Made by a program: the position numbers and the translations under genes
Notes under the pieces: model-generated
Told to the model about the DNA's origin: nothing
What the model saw: the letters and a program-made list of their open reading frames with translations, nothing else
Databases searched by the model: none
Part shown: positions 8,479-16,294 of the stretch, piece by piece
How positions within the stretch are numbered: position 1 is the first letter of the stretch
Layout: each line of letters begins with the position of its first letter
Source of the DNA: Nitrospira sp.
GTDB lineage: Bacteria > Nitrospirota > Nitrospiria > Nitrospirales > Nitrospiraceae
Length of the DNA stretch: 40,251 nt
Direction: 5' to 3'
Assembly (NCBI GenBank): GCA_025936075.1
Contig: JAICUC010000003.1
Span: forward strand, 1 to 40,251

Positions 8479-9545
8479 GGAATGGGAGCGAGCGAGAGAG
8501 CCCCTGCGACGGATGCGGCACCGAGCAGAGCGGTCTGTTGATTCATGATGACTTTCACCGGCACGGCGCTCAGCAGTTTCTTATACCGGCCCTTGTTCAA
8601 AAACGCCTTCATGAACGTCCCGTCTTGGAGCTTCATGATGAGCTTGGGCGCAATACCGCCACCGACATACACACCATTGAGGGAGAGCGCCTTCAAGGCG
8701 AGATTACCGGCTTCTGCGCCGTAAATCGACGCGAAGAGATCCAGCGTTTGCTTGGCAATCTCGGCTTGTCCTTGCAATCCTGCTTGAGCGATTTCAGCAG
8801 CCGGATTACCGGCTCTGATCTTTTCCGCAAGCCACGTCGGCTCGTTTTTCTTGGTGTCACGGAGGAATTCATATATCGCGTGTAAACCAGGTCCTGAGAG
8901 GATCCGTTCATAGCTCACATGGAGATACTGGGTCCGGAGGTACCGGAGCAGTTCGATTTCTTGATCATTGTTGGGTGCAAAATCCGTATGACCCCCCTCA
9001 GACGGCATGGGACGGTATGTCTTGCCGTCCCAGAATAAGATGCCTTCACCCAATCCGGTGCCGGCGGCAATGAGCGCCAATGCTTGCCGTTTGTTCGGCG
9101 GATTACCCGCATTCAGTACTTCCAGCTCGTCAGGCCGCAGCCACTGAAGGCCATAGGCGGTTGCTTCCAGATCATTAAGCAATTGCACGCGCGGAATATT
9201 GAATTGTTTGCCGATGGTCCGGCCGTCGATAATCCAGGGGAGATTCGTCGTCTGACAACGATTGTCGATAACGGGTCCTGCAATTCCAAAGCCGGCCGCC
9301 GTCAGTTTTTCCGGCTCAGCAGGGAATGTGGTGCATTTTTCGTTTTGGTCGGTTTCGTCGGTGTCTGGCGAAGCGACGGGAGATGGGCCTTTCGGTGGTG
9401 TAAGAAACTCGACGAGGATGTCTTCGAGCGATTTGTAATCACCACTTGGAAAACTCTCCAGACGCAATGGTTCCACACGTTCGGTTGTCCACTCATAGAG
9501 CGCCAGATTCGTCTTTGTCCCACCGATGTCTCCCGCGAGAATCAT
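8475..9545 (-). CDS. glk: Glucokinase (E. coli Glk-type)
   Basis: ATP-dependent phosphorylation of glucose to glucose-6-phosphate. The start is placed at ATG 9545, giving MILAGDIGGTKTN with GAGAGGGTAC just upstream; the track start (9608) adds 21 unrelated residues. The phosphate-1 loop DIGGTKT is at 5-11, followed by LNDLEATAYG with the catalytic Asp, the AGTGLGEGI adenosine-side motif and the SEGGHTDF stretch typical of the Glk family. There is a roughly 25-residue acidic/Pro-rich insertion before the LTAAGFGIAGP strand. 356 aa. Its start overlaps the pgl stop (ATGA) and its stop overlaps the rpiA start (ATGA). In a chemolithoautotroph it would probably serve turnover of stored polysaccharide or free glucose; that is inference. 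Confidence 0.94.
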   Translation of the reverse strand: MILAGDIGGTKTNLALYEWTTERVEPLRLESFPSGDYKSLEDILVEFLTPPKGPSPVASPDTDETDQNEKCTTFPAEPEKLTAAGFGIAGPVIDNRCQTTNLPWIIDGRTIGKQFNIPRVQLLNDLEATAYGLQWLRPDELEVLNAGNPPNKRQALALIAAGTGLGEGILFWDGKTYRPMPSEGGHTDFAPNNDQEIELLRYLRTQYLHVSYERILSGPGLHAIYEFLRDTKKNEPTWLAEKIRAGNPAAEIAQAGLQGQAEIAKQTLDLFASIYGAEAGNLALKALSLNGVYVGGGIAPKLIMKLQDGTFMKAFLNKGRYKKLLSAVPVKVIMNQQTALLGAASVAGALSLAPIP

Positions 9546-10318
9546 GTACCCTCTCTGTGTGTGTACTTCTTCGTCAGTCGTTGTGCAGCGGCTTGATCGA
9601 GCATCCACACGAGGCGACCCGATACCGGTGATATCCTCGCCGCCGGCAATGAATGATCCGCCTCGGATTCGGGCTCGATGACTCGGCGGACTATCTCTGC
9701 TTTACCTGGACCGGTCACCAGGAACAGTACCACAACTGCGTGATTCAGCATACCGAGGGTCAATGTCAGGCGAGACCTGATGCCTGTGGGAGCGTGACCG
9801 ACCGTGACAATCTTGTTTTGTTCCTGCAAGGCTGCTGTTCCAGGAAAGAGCGATGCGGTATGTCCATCGTCTCCGAGGCCGAGAAGGACGAGGTCTATGA
9901 GCGGTACTTTTGGTGAAGGACTTTTGGTCAGCCTTCGAATGGCCTCCTCATACTCCTGAGCGGCGGCCGTTGAATCTTCATGCTCGCCTTTCATTCGGCA
10001 AATATGATCCGGCTGGATGTTGAGCGGTTGAAACAGCGAGGTATAAGCCATGTTGAAATTGCTATCCGGATGGTCCGGCGGGGTGCAGCGTTCGTCACCG
10101 AACAAAAAGAAGATACGGGACCAATTGAGCCGCGCCTTCCATTCGGCCGTAGCCAGGACCTGATAAAGCTTCTTCGGTGTGGATCCTCCTGAGAGAGCGA
10201 TGACGAAGCGGCCCTGAGATGTGATAGCGTGTTCGCTCACAGAATGGATGAAGGCTGCGGCGTCCTGCGCCCACTCATGAAGGTTGCCTGCAATGCGGAT
10301 TTTCGGGATGACAGGCAT
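9542..10318 (-). CDS. pgl: 6-phosphogluconolactonase (DevB type)
   Basis: Hydrolyses 6-phosphogluconolactone, the second step of the oxidative pentose phosphate pathway. 258 aa of the DevB/SOL family. The phosphate-binding strand-loop ALSGGSTPKKLY is at 41-52, GDERCTPPDHPDSNF at 74-88, and LLGLGDDGHTASLFPGT carries the catalytic His region. The start follows the pgi stop by a single base, and the stop overlaps the glk start. zwf and gnd, the neighbouring pathway steps, are not in this window. Confidence 0.96.
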   Translation of the reverse strand: MPVIPKIRIAGNLHEWAQDAAAFIHSVSEHAITSQGRFVIALSGGSTPKKLYQVLATAEWKARLNWSRIFFLFGDERCTPPDHPDSNFNMAYTSLFQPLNIQPDHICRMKGEHEDSTAAAQEYEEAIRRLTKSPSPKVPLIDLVLLGLGDDGHTASLFPGTAALQEQNKIVTVGHAPTGIRSRLTLTLGMLNHAVVVLFLVTGPGKAEIVRRVIEPESEADHSLPAARISPVSGRLVWMLDQAAAQRLTKKYTHREGT

Positions 10319-10319
10319 C

Positions 10320-12008
10320 TTAGTAGTGAGTAATCTTACGGCGTTTCGTTGAGGTTGTACGACGTCCGGATGATGCCGTCTCAGTCAATGCCGCTGTGAT
10401 GGCGTTCACTGTGGCGGCTGGGTCACGACCTAATTGAACACGAACGGCGTGGCGATGGTGTGTGCTGAGTGATTCCAGGTCCCCCGCTGCCTGTGCCTGA
10501 GCCAATGTCCCAAACGAAAACGGCTTTCCGGGAATCGGCACGTCGGGCGTCATCCGGTCCACTAATTCCAGAAAGACGCCGGTATTGGGACCGCCCTTGT
10601 GGAGTTGTCCGGTTGAATGGAGATAACGAGGCCCATACCCAAAGGTAGTGGCAACGCGATGTCTTGCCATGAGGACCTTGCGGAAGCGGTTCACCGCTGT
10701 TTCGAACGGACGTGACGGAGTGGTATAGGCCAATACTGAAACATATGTGCCGGGCTCAAGATGGCCCGACAGATCTTGGGCGGCATTCTTGGGATGGCTG
10801 TTCGCTTGTTCCGGCAGTCGTCCTGTCGATTGGAAAGTTTGCAGGACTCGATTGGTGTTGTCCTTGCTCTCCTGGACATTCGGCTGGTCGAACGGGTGAA
10901 TGCCGAGTAAGTATCCAGCGATGGCCGTCGCAAACTCCCACCTGAAGAACTCGGCGCCCACATCATAGCGGTCACGGAGATTGAATTGGACTACCGGTTG
11001 TTCAGCCTTGACGAGGGCTTGAACCGCTTGATCGAGCGTATGGTTCTTGTCTCCTTTCAGTTTGAGATAGACGAAGAATCGGTCGGTTCCATAGGCGCGT
11101 GGCTTCAGAACGGGTTCCTGTGCAATTGGAATGAGACCCCTGCCCTCCTTCCCCGTGCTTTCAGCGAGAAGTTGCTCGACCCAAAGCCCGAACGTCGAGA
11201 GAGATGGAGATGCAATGACTGTCACTTTATCGCGTCCGGCCTTAGCGAGACTTCCCATAGCCGCGCCTAGATATGCACCGGGATTAGTCCCGACGTCTTT
11301 CTGCTGGCGACATTGTTCCGCCATACCGGCTGCCCGGTCCAAAAGTCTGGCAATATCGAGGCCGAGGAGTGCAGCAGGCACAAGTCCGAACAGAGAAAGC
11401 ACGGAATACCGTCCGCCGATATCAGCCGGATTCGTGAAGATCCCTCCAAATCCATGGTCGCGCGCCATCTTCTCCAAGCCGGTGCCCGGGTCGGTGATCG
11501 CGACAAACTGCTTTCCTCCATGATTCCCCTTGGCCTTCGTCACTTGGTTCCAAAAATGAGCGAAGAGCGACATCACTTCGATCGTACCCCCGGACTTGCT
11601 GGCCACGAGAAAGAGAGTCCGCGATGGGGAAATAGCCTTCGTGACCTGTCGAACCCAATCAGGAACGGTCGAATCAAGGACCCACAGACGCGGGAAGCCT
11701 TTTTGAGATCCAAACAAGGTACGGAAGACTTCAGGCCCAAGGCTGCTGCCTCCCATTCCCAGTAACACGACGTCTTTGATATTGAGACCTTTAGCCGTTG
11801 CAACGCAGCGTTGCAGCTGCTCCAGCTGTCGGCGCATCTCTTCTTGTACCGTCAACCAGCCCAGACGGTCGACGATTTCGTTGGGGTCCGGCTTCCAGAG
11901 TCGATGGTCCTTTGCCCATAGGCGGTCAACAACCTGCGCGCTGATCGCTTCGATGGCCGGTTTAACTATGGATTGAAATATGGCTGGAAGCTTGTCATTC
12001 AACCGCAT
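10320..12008 (-). CDS. pgi: Glucose-6-phosphate isomerase, of the type found in transaldolase-Pgi fusions
   Basis: Interconverts glucose-6-phosphate and fructose-6-phosphate. 562 aa. SIS domains are visible: GMGGSSLGPEVF (84-95), ASKSGGTIE (about 136), and the later WGxEF-equivalent EFFRWEFATAIAGYLLGIHPFDQPNVQ with the QPNVQ/ESK motif. The sequence (LWVLDSTVPDWV, DIGGRYSVLSLFGLVPAALLG, HSTGQLHKGGPNTGVFLEL) resembles the Pgi half of bifunctional Tal-Pgi proteins; here no transaldolase part precedes it, so it is a stand-alone version. It is the first gene of the five-gene operon, with a 111-bp gap from the upstream envelope cluster, so it could have its own promoter or be read through. Confidence 0.94.
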   Translation of the reverse strand: MRLNDKLPAIFQSIVKPAIEAISAQVVDRLWAKDHRLWKPDPNEIVDRLGWLTVQEEMRRQLEQLQRCVATAKGLNIKDVVLLGMGGSSLGPEVFRTLFGSQKGFPRLWVLDSTVPDWVRQVTKAISPSRTLFLVASKSGGTIEVMSLFAHFWNQVTKAKGNHGGKQFVAITDPGTGLEKMARDHGFGGIFTNPADIGGRYSVLSLFGLVPAALLGLDIARLLDRAAGMAEQCRQQKDVGTNPGAYLGAAMGSLAKAGRDKVTVIASPSLSTFGLWVEQLLAESTGKEGRGLIPIAQEPVLKPRAYGTDRFFVYLKLKGDKNHTLDQAVQALVKAEQPVVQFNLRDRYDVGAEFFRWEFATAIAGYLLGIHPFDQPNVQESKDNTNRVLQTFQSTGRLPEQANSHPKNAAQDLSGHLEPGTYVSVLAYTTPSRPFETAVNRFRKVLMARHRVATTFGYGPRYLHSTGQLHKGGPNTGVFLELVDRMTPDVPIPGKPFSFGTLAQAQAAGDLESLSTHHRHAVRVQLGRDPAATVNAITAALTETASSGRRTTSTKRRKITHY

Positions 12009-12119
12009 AGACGGAGGTTCCTCCTCATCGAAATCGAAGTGGTACGGTTGGTGGGTAACTCATGCGTATCTTATTGATCCGGTGTGGAAAAGGCAACATA
12101 GACTCCCTACTCTGTTTCC

Positions 12120-12758
12120 CTATTTATCGGCCGGACGGCGAATGACCAAAGCCATGCCATCGACCAGAGACCAGGCCAAAGATTGCGCATGGTTGACAGA
12201 GAGGGTCAGTCGGAGGTGAGCCGTGGGCTCGGATGAGCGGTCCATTAACAATCTACCCGTCCAGTCCTTCACATTTCGCCACCCCACTTTTCCTAGCAGA
12301 AGCGCACTTTGGAAGAGATTATCGCTTTCGACGGATGGAACCACCGTGACGCTCAAAGAGGGAGTGAAGGACAACACGTAGTCGGCCGGCATATCGGCGA
12401 GAGAAATGGGCTCCTGCTCGACTTCTGCACCGGGTTCAACCTTTCGTCTGACGACCTGAGGCCGTGCCACCAATCGGTGGATCCCTTTCAGATCCTTCCA
12501 TGATTCGGCAGACCAGACCATGATAGGGATTTGGTGGAGGCCGACTCCACGACCCTTAATGGAAATCGTACTTCCACTCAAATCAATCAAAAGATATGTT
12601 TGAGGACGCGCAGCCAGCTTGAGTTCTTCCTCAAGCACCCGCATTGCCTCTTTCAATTCATTGGGGTTATTGAGATTCAGGTCGGGAAAGACCTCGATAT
12701 CCTTTCCCCAACTTGGTGTGGTGAAGGCAAGAAGAAAAAGAATGGCGCAGAGGTTCAT
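12120..12758 (-). CDS. Secreted protein with a YkuD-like N-terminal hairpin but no catalytic motif (212 aa)
   Basis: Not assignable to a named family. A signal peptide is clear (MNLCAILFLLAFTTPSWG, cleavage near residue 18), so it is periplasmic. A short helix (ELKEAMRVLEEELKLAA) is followed by PQTYLLIDLSGSTISIKGRG. That stretch mimics the opening of the adjacent L,D-transpeptidase (QPYILVDTARNRLYVK) in position and pattern. The HG...GCIR catalytic stretch of YkuD enzymes is absent. The rest is beta-rich with a conserved-looking LRLTLSVNHAQSLAWSLVDG. It is the last gene of the lipoprotein/L,D-transpeptidase cluster, 27 bp after the preceding gene, so a role beside those enzymes (regulator or chaperone-like partner) is a reasonable inference only. 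Confidence 0.8.
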   Translation of the reverse strand: MNLCAILFLLAFTTPSWGKDIEVFPDLNLNNPNELKEAMRVLEEELKLAARPQTYLLIDLSGSTISIKGRGVGLHQIPIMVWSAESWKDLKGIHRLVARPQVVRRKVEPGAEVEQEPISLADMPADYVLSFTPSLSVTVVPSVESDNLFQSALLLGKVGWRNVKDWTGRLLMDRSSEPTAHLRLTLSVNHAQSLAWSLVDGMALVIRRPADK

Positions 12759-12785
12759 GGGTAATATCTGCGCGCTCTTGAGGGA

Positions 12786-13424
12786 TCAAAAGATCATGAT
12801 CGGTGTCCCTACTCGAGCGAGCTTGTAGACACCTTTAAGGTCGCTGTCATTGAGCCGGATACATCCATGTGTCACGTTTTTCCCCAATAAACGAGTATAG
12901 AGCGTCCCATGGATGAAATAGCCTTTGCCGAATCCCAAGGCATATTCTCCGAGGACCCCTTGTTCGGCGCGGTCGGCGGCATTTTGCGGTACGGCGAGTC
13001 CCTCTTCGATGAATGCCCAGTCGGGCTTGATCCATGTGGGATTGGTCAATTTCGACTTGACGAGAAACTCTCCTCGTGGCGTATCGAAAATCCACTGGCT
13101 GTTACCTTCGCCGGGCTTATCGAGAATTGTTCCGCTACCGGTCGAAGCAATCGCATCGAGGACTACTTGCTCTTGGTGCTTCACATAGAGTCGGTTCCTG
13201 GCCGTATCGACTAAGATGTAAGGCTGGGTCGGCATGAGGTGGGACAGCTGTTTGGAGAGTATCTTATACCGGGCTTGCAATGTACGAAGATCGGCTTTGT
13301 CCTGCACAGCGGGTTGGTGAACGGCTGCGGAGTTTTCGAGCGCCGCGTGATTGGTAGTAAAGGCGCTTATGACCACTAATAGGAGTAAGACGACTGCTGA
13401 AGTTGCAAGGAGGAGTCGTCCCAT
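12786..13424 (-). CDS. L,D-transpeptidase (YkuD domain)
   Basis: Periplasmic cysteine transpeptidase that makes 3-3 peptidoglycan cross-links or attaches lipoproteins to meso-DAP. 212 aa. An N-terminal membrane anchor or signal spans about 4-22, then a short helical linker. The YkuD domain runs from about 68 to the C-terminus: QPYILVDTARNRLYVK, TPRGEF, then the full catalytic signature IHGTLYTRLLGKNVTHGCIRL with H172, C188 and R190. The domain ends GTPIMIF, the usual terminal strand. It is placed 10 bp after the YafK-like gene and 27 bp before the degenerate relative, all co-directional. Whether it cross-links glycan peptides or anchors the cluster's lipoprotein cannot be read from sequence. 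Confidence 0.94.
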   Translation of the reverse strand: MGRLLLATSAVVLLLLVVISAFTTNHAALENSAAVHQPAVQDKADLRTLQARYKILSKQLSHLMPTQPYILVDTARNRLYVKHQEQVVLDAIASTGSGTILDKPGEGNSQWIFDTPRGEFLVKSKLTNPTWIKPDWAFIEEGLAVPQNAADRAEQGVLGEYALGFGKGYFIHGTLYTRLLGKNVTHGCIRLNDSDLKGVYKLARVGTPIMIF

Positions 13425-13434
13425 CAGTTTACGC

Positions 13435-14568
13435 TCAGATTTCGTCTCTACGTTGGACCAGTTCAGACAAGGCCAGAGCCACCGCGTTCTCTTTCGTCAA
13501 GGCACCGACGATCGTGACCGGTGTCCCGACAGAGACGCCCTCGTAGAGAACAGCCATATTCGGATTATCGAGCATAATGCATCCAAGGGTCTGGGCCAAC
13601 AGTTCGTTGTCGGCTCCATGGATCTCGATAAGGCCCCCTATGCCTTTGGCAGGACCGATCTTTCCCGACTTCTTCGCAAGGTCGAACCGCCGACGATCTT
13701 CGGCATTGGGATAATCCAGATCCAGGGCTCGATAGAATTGCGTCTGCCCTTGACCGCGCTTGTCCGTCACGCGATAGCGTCCTTCCGGTGTCGCTCCGTC
13801 CCCTTGGAACCGTTTTTCCAGCATGCCGTTGAACCCTAACCGGACGGGATATGATAGCATCTTCCGCCCGCTCTTGTAGAGAGTCAATTCTCGGTCTGCT
13901 TTACTCACCACGATAGCCGTTGATTGATGGATTCGTGACCAATCGATAGTCTGCTTGGCTAAGCTCTGCCAATAGGCGATCCGGCTCTCGTCGGCGTAGC
14001 GCCCCAATTCTTGGCTGAGTAATAAAACTTGAGCCTTGAAAGCGGAATCCGCTTTCTCTGCCGCTTGCATGGCTCGTTGGAAATCTTTCTGTTCGAAGAA
14101 GGAACGGGCCTGTTTGACAAGAAGACCCGTCTGAACGGCTTTTTCTCCTAGGAGGATACGTCCATCGATCGATTCGACCTTCGAGATAATCGTATGGAGC
14201 CGTTCTTCAAGGCGATCCACTTTAGCCTGTGCCGTGCGATGCTGCGAGGTGTGCCTCTCGTGCAGCTGGGACACGGTGCGCTCGCCCATGATGTAGAGCC
14301 GGCGGAGTTCATTCTCAAGATCACTCGATTCCCATGGCCATGTGATTAGATCATCGTCCAATTGGACGCGTGCTTTGAGCGAGACCCATTGGCGAACAAA
14401 CTGCCCGTACTCCTCAGGCGCAGCTTCCGGAGCCCGCAATGCGATTAAATCTTGATCAATGGCTTCAAGGGCTACAAGGAGGTCCGGCGGAACGGCTTGA
14501 ACGCAGCCCATTAAACAGAGAATGCAGATAACCGCAGCAAGCGTTTTATGTATCTGATCAAGCGCCAT
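13435..14568 (-). CDS. YafK/DpaA-like L,D-transpeptidase-fold protein, probable lipoprotein (377 aa)
   Basis: N-terminal lipobox-like ICILCLMGC (Cys22; Met at -2 is unusual), then about 190 residues of helical, coiled-coil-like sequence. A YkuD-fold domain runs from about 216: STAIVVSKADRELTLYKSG, QGDGATPEGRYRV, FYRALDLDYPNAEDR, then IEIHGADNELLAQTLGCIML with H317 and C330. The GDGxTPEG and YPN..D patterns are those of YafK (DpaA/LdtF), which in E. coli detaches Braun lipoprotein from peptidoglycan. As in YafK, the Arg after GC-I is missing (Met332 here). It lies between the Lys-ended lipoprotein (8 bp upstream) and the canonical transpeptidase. The hydrolase-versus-transpeptidase choice is inference. 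Confidence 0.88.
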   Translation of the reverse strand: MALDQIHKTLAAVICILCLMGCVQAVPPDLLVALEAIDQDLIALRAPEAAPEEYGQFVRQWVSLKARVQLDDDLITWPWESSDLENELRRLYIMGERTVSQLHERHTSQHRTAQAKVDRLEERLHTIISKVESIDGRILLGEKAVQTGLLVKQARSFFEQKDFQRAMQAAEKADSAFKAQVLLLSQELGRYADESRIAYWQSLAKQTIDWSRIHQSTAIVVSKADRELTLYKSGRKMLSYPVRLGFNGMLEKRFQGDGATPEGRYRVTDKRGQGQTQFYRALDLDYPNAEDRRRFDLAKKSGKIGPAKGIGGLIEIHGADNELLAQTLGCIMLDNPNMAVLYEGVSVGTPVTIVGALTKENAVALALSELVQRRDEI

Positions 14569-14576
14569 GCCGTGCG

Positions 14577-15188
14577 TTACTTTTTCTTTGCGGGTTTTCC
14601 TTTTCCCACCTTCGCAAGGGCGTTCTGTATTTCGACTGACACGCCTTGGCTCATGTCGTGAATAGCCTTTGCCTGGGTTTGCGCAGCAGGGTAATCTTCT
14701 TTGTCGATCGACGCCTGAACCTGTTTCAGTAACGACTTCAGCCCTTCCACGTCGTTCTTAATGGCCTCCACCGCCGCACGGTCTTTTCCGACCGGTGCCT
14801 TGGCGACCAAATCTTGCGTCGCTTTCACCGCCTCTTCGGCGACTTGTTGAGCTTGCAAGGCTGCTGCTTTGGCCTCTTCCTTTTTTTCAACCGAAGCCGC
14901 CTTGATCCGTTCACTGTCGGCTTTGGCCGAGGCAGATAGTTGTTGTGCCTTGCCGTAGTCCCGAAAGAGTGTGAACTTTTCGTCCTGATCGGCGACTTCT
15001 TTCCGCAATGCGGCAAGGGTACCTTCTAGCTTGGCGTACTCATCGGCGCTATATGTGGCAGCGCCGCTTTCCTGCGCATCTTTGAGAGCCTTTTCCGCGT
15101 CTTGGATCTGCTGAGTAGGGGGCTCCGCACATCCGGCGATCACAACGAGAGTCAAGAAAAGAGAGACAAGGGATGCTTTTCTCAGCAT
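14577..15188 (-). CDS. Coiled-coil outer-membrane lipoprotein with Lys-rich C-terminus (203 aa)
   Basis: Type II signal with lipobox VIAGC (Cys20). The +2 residue is Ala, not Asp, so Lol sorting to the outer membrane is expected. The mature protein is almost entirely Ala/Glu/Lys/Gln-rich heptad-like helix (EKALKDAQES, KKEEAKAAALQAQQVAEEA). A SmpA- or TolA-like helical rod is likely; the E-A-D-K composition also resembles DUF4398-type lipoproteins. The extreme C-terminus is basic (KGKPAKKK), so a free terminal lysine is present, as in Braun lipoprotein. It is the first gene of the cluster, with a strong SD (TAAGGAGG, nine bases before ATG) and a 464-bp intergenic region upstream. Confidence 0.9.
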   Translation of the reverse strand: MLRKASLVSLFLTLVVIAGCAEPPTQQIQDAEKALKDAQESGAATYSADEYAKLEGTLAALRKEVADQDEKFTLFRDYGKAQQLSASAKADSERIKAASVEKKEEAKAAALQAQQVAEEAVKATQDLVAKAPVGKDRAAVEAIKNDVEGLKSLLKQVQASIDKEDYPAAQTQAKAIHDMSQGVSVEIQNALAKVGKGKPAKKK

Positions 15189-15652
15189 ACGGGGAATCCT
15201 CCTTACAGGTTCTATCCATGGACTTTGGTCAATCGGATTCTTCCTTCATCTTAATGTAGAAGCCCGTCATCGACAGCCGGCATTACTCTTCAAAAACCAT
15301 TGAGACTATTTCAAGTATGCGCCAGCTTAACAGACTTGAACCGTCAGGCATACTAGCACGGCCCAAACATGCAGCAAGCTCGGTGCCACTCATAATCGTC
15401 ATTGTCGGATAAAGATTCAATCTATTTTGCATATTTATGAGAGATTGATGATCTTTGTGCACCCGATTTTTGTGGCATTCTGGTGACAGGAGGCAAAAGC
15501 GCCTCAACGCCGCGGATGATGAAGGACTGATGTTGGATAATCTTTTATATACCTGCCAGAGGCGGCATGAAATTGACAGGTCCAAGTCCCTCCCCTATAA
15601 TTCGCCGTTCATGTGAATCGACCTATTAAAACCGAAGCAATGGAAGGGAACT
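15189..15652. other. Divergent intergenic region (464 bp) between envelope cluster and rpmH
   Basis: Holds the leftward promoter and leader of the lipoprotein cluster and the rightward rpmH promoter. The ORF 15283-15585 has no SD and no protein-like pattern and is taken as chance. I looked for DnaA boxes (TTATNCACA) because the following genes are origin-proximal in many bacteria, and found no convincing cluster. Confidence 0.6.
15573..15601 (+). promoter_or_regulatory. Perfect sigma-70 consensus promoter of rpmH
   Basis: TTGACA at 15573-15578, a spacer of exactly 17 bases, and TATAAT at 15596-15601. This matches the sigma-70 consensus at all twelve positions. It sits 51 bases before the rpmH ATG, so transcription should begin near 15608 with a leader of about 45 nt. 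Strong constitutive expression of the rpmH-rnpA start of the operon fits. Confidence 0.88.
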
Positions 15653-15790
15653 ATGTCTTTCACATTTCAACAACCGTCCAACTTAAAAAAGAAGCGCGAG
15701 CATGGATTTAGGAAGCGTATGAGCACCAAAAATGGACGCAAGGTACTGGCCCGTCGAAGGGCAAAGGGACGAGCTCGGTTGACCGTCTAG
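15653..15790 (+). CDS. rpmH: 50S ribosomal protein L34
   Basis: 45-residue highly basic ribosomal protein, too short for the ORF track. It reads [20 protein letters not shown], continues [20 protein letters not shown] and ends ARLTV. The core ([21 protein letters not shown]) is the L34 signature. The SD GAAGGGAA is seven bases from ATG. L34 is assembled late into the large subunit near the exit tunnel region. Followed by rnpA after 113 bp, the universal bacterial order. Confidence 0.97.
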   Translation: MSFTFQQPSNLKKKREHGFRKRMSTKNGRKVLARRRAKGRARLTV

Positions 15791-15903
15791 ACGCATCGAG
15801 TCGGATCAGCGGTGTTCTTCGAGTCGCTCTCCAATCTATCTCGTGCTGTTGAGCGTGTATTCACCTACCAGCTAGAGTCTCTCCGGGATCGTGAACGGAT
15901 GGG

Positions 15904-16293
15904 ATGCGGCGAAGAAACACCCTCTTCCCAATGACACTGAAAGCGCAAGGACGAGATGTTTTTTTGCGCAGCAACCGCGACATTCAAATCGTCAAACATC
16001 ACGGTCGGCGGATTTCGACCGCCTTCTTCAATCTTTTGGCGTACAAGATGAACGATGCCCCGAGTCGCGTGGGAATTATTGTGGGGAAGCGATTTGGGAA
16101 TGCGGTCCGACGCAATCGAGCCAAACGAGTCTTTCGCGAACTGGTAAGGCACGTATATCCGGACCTGGTGCCAGGCCAGGGGCTTCTCGTGTTTCCAAAG
16201 CGAGACGCACTATTGCAACCCCGAGAGGGGTTGGTCCAAGCGTGGAAGACGTCTCTTGAGCGTTTCCATCTTCTTCGACCAAGGGCATATTGA
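15904..16293 (+). CDS. rnpA: Ribonuclease P protein component
   Basis: Basic protein subunit of RNase P, which with the M1 RNA matures tRNA 5' ends. 129 aa. The RNR motif is clear (KRFGNAVRRNRAKRVFRE, about residues 62-79), with the preceding PSRVGIIVGKR strand and the LVRHVYPDL segment. The N-terminus differs from the common R-L-x-x-x-x-D-F pattern (TLKAQGRDVFLRSNRDIQIV), and an internal ATG at 15931 is an alternative start. Its stop lies one base before the yidD start. Gene order identifies it beyond doubt. Confidence 0.95.
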   Translation: MRRRNTLFPMTLKAQGRDVFLRSNRDIQIVKHHGRRISTAFFNLLAYKMNDAPSRVGIIVGKRFGNAVRRNRAKRVFRELVRHVYPDLVPGQGLLVFPKRDALLQPREGLVQAWKTSLERFHLLRPRAY

Positions 16294-16294
16294 T

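Noticed and set aside
15283-15585. 100-aa minus-strand ORF before rpmH
   Set aside because: No SD, irregular composition, overlaps the promoter region of rpmH.
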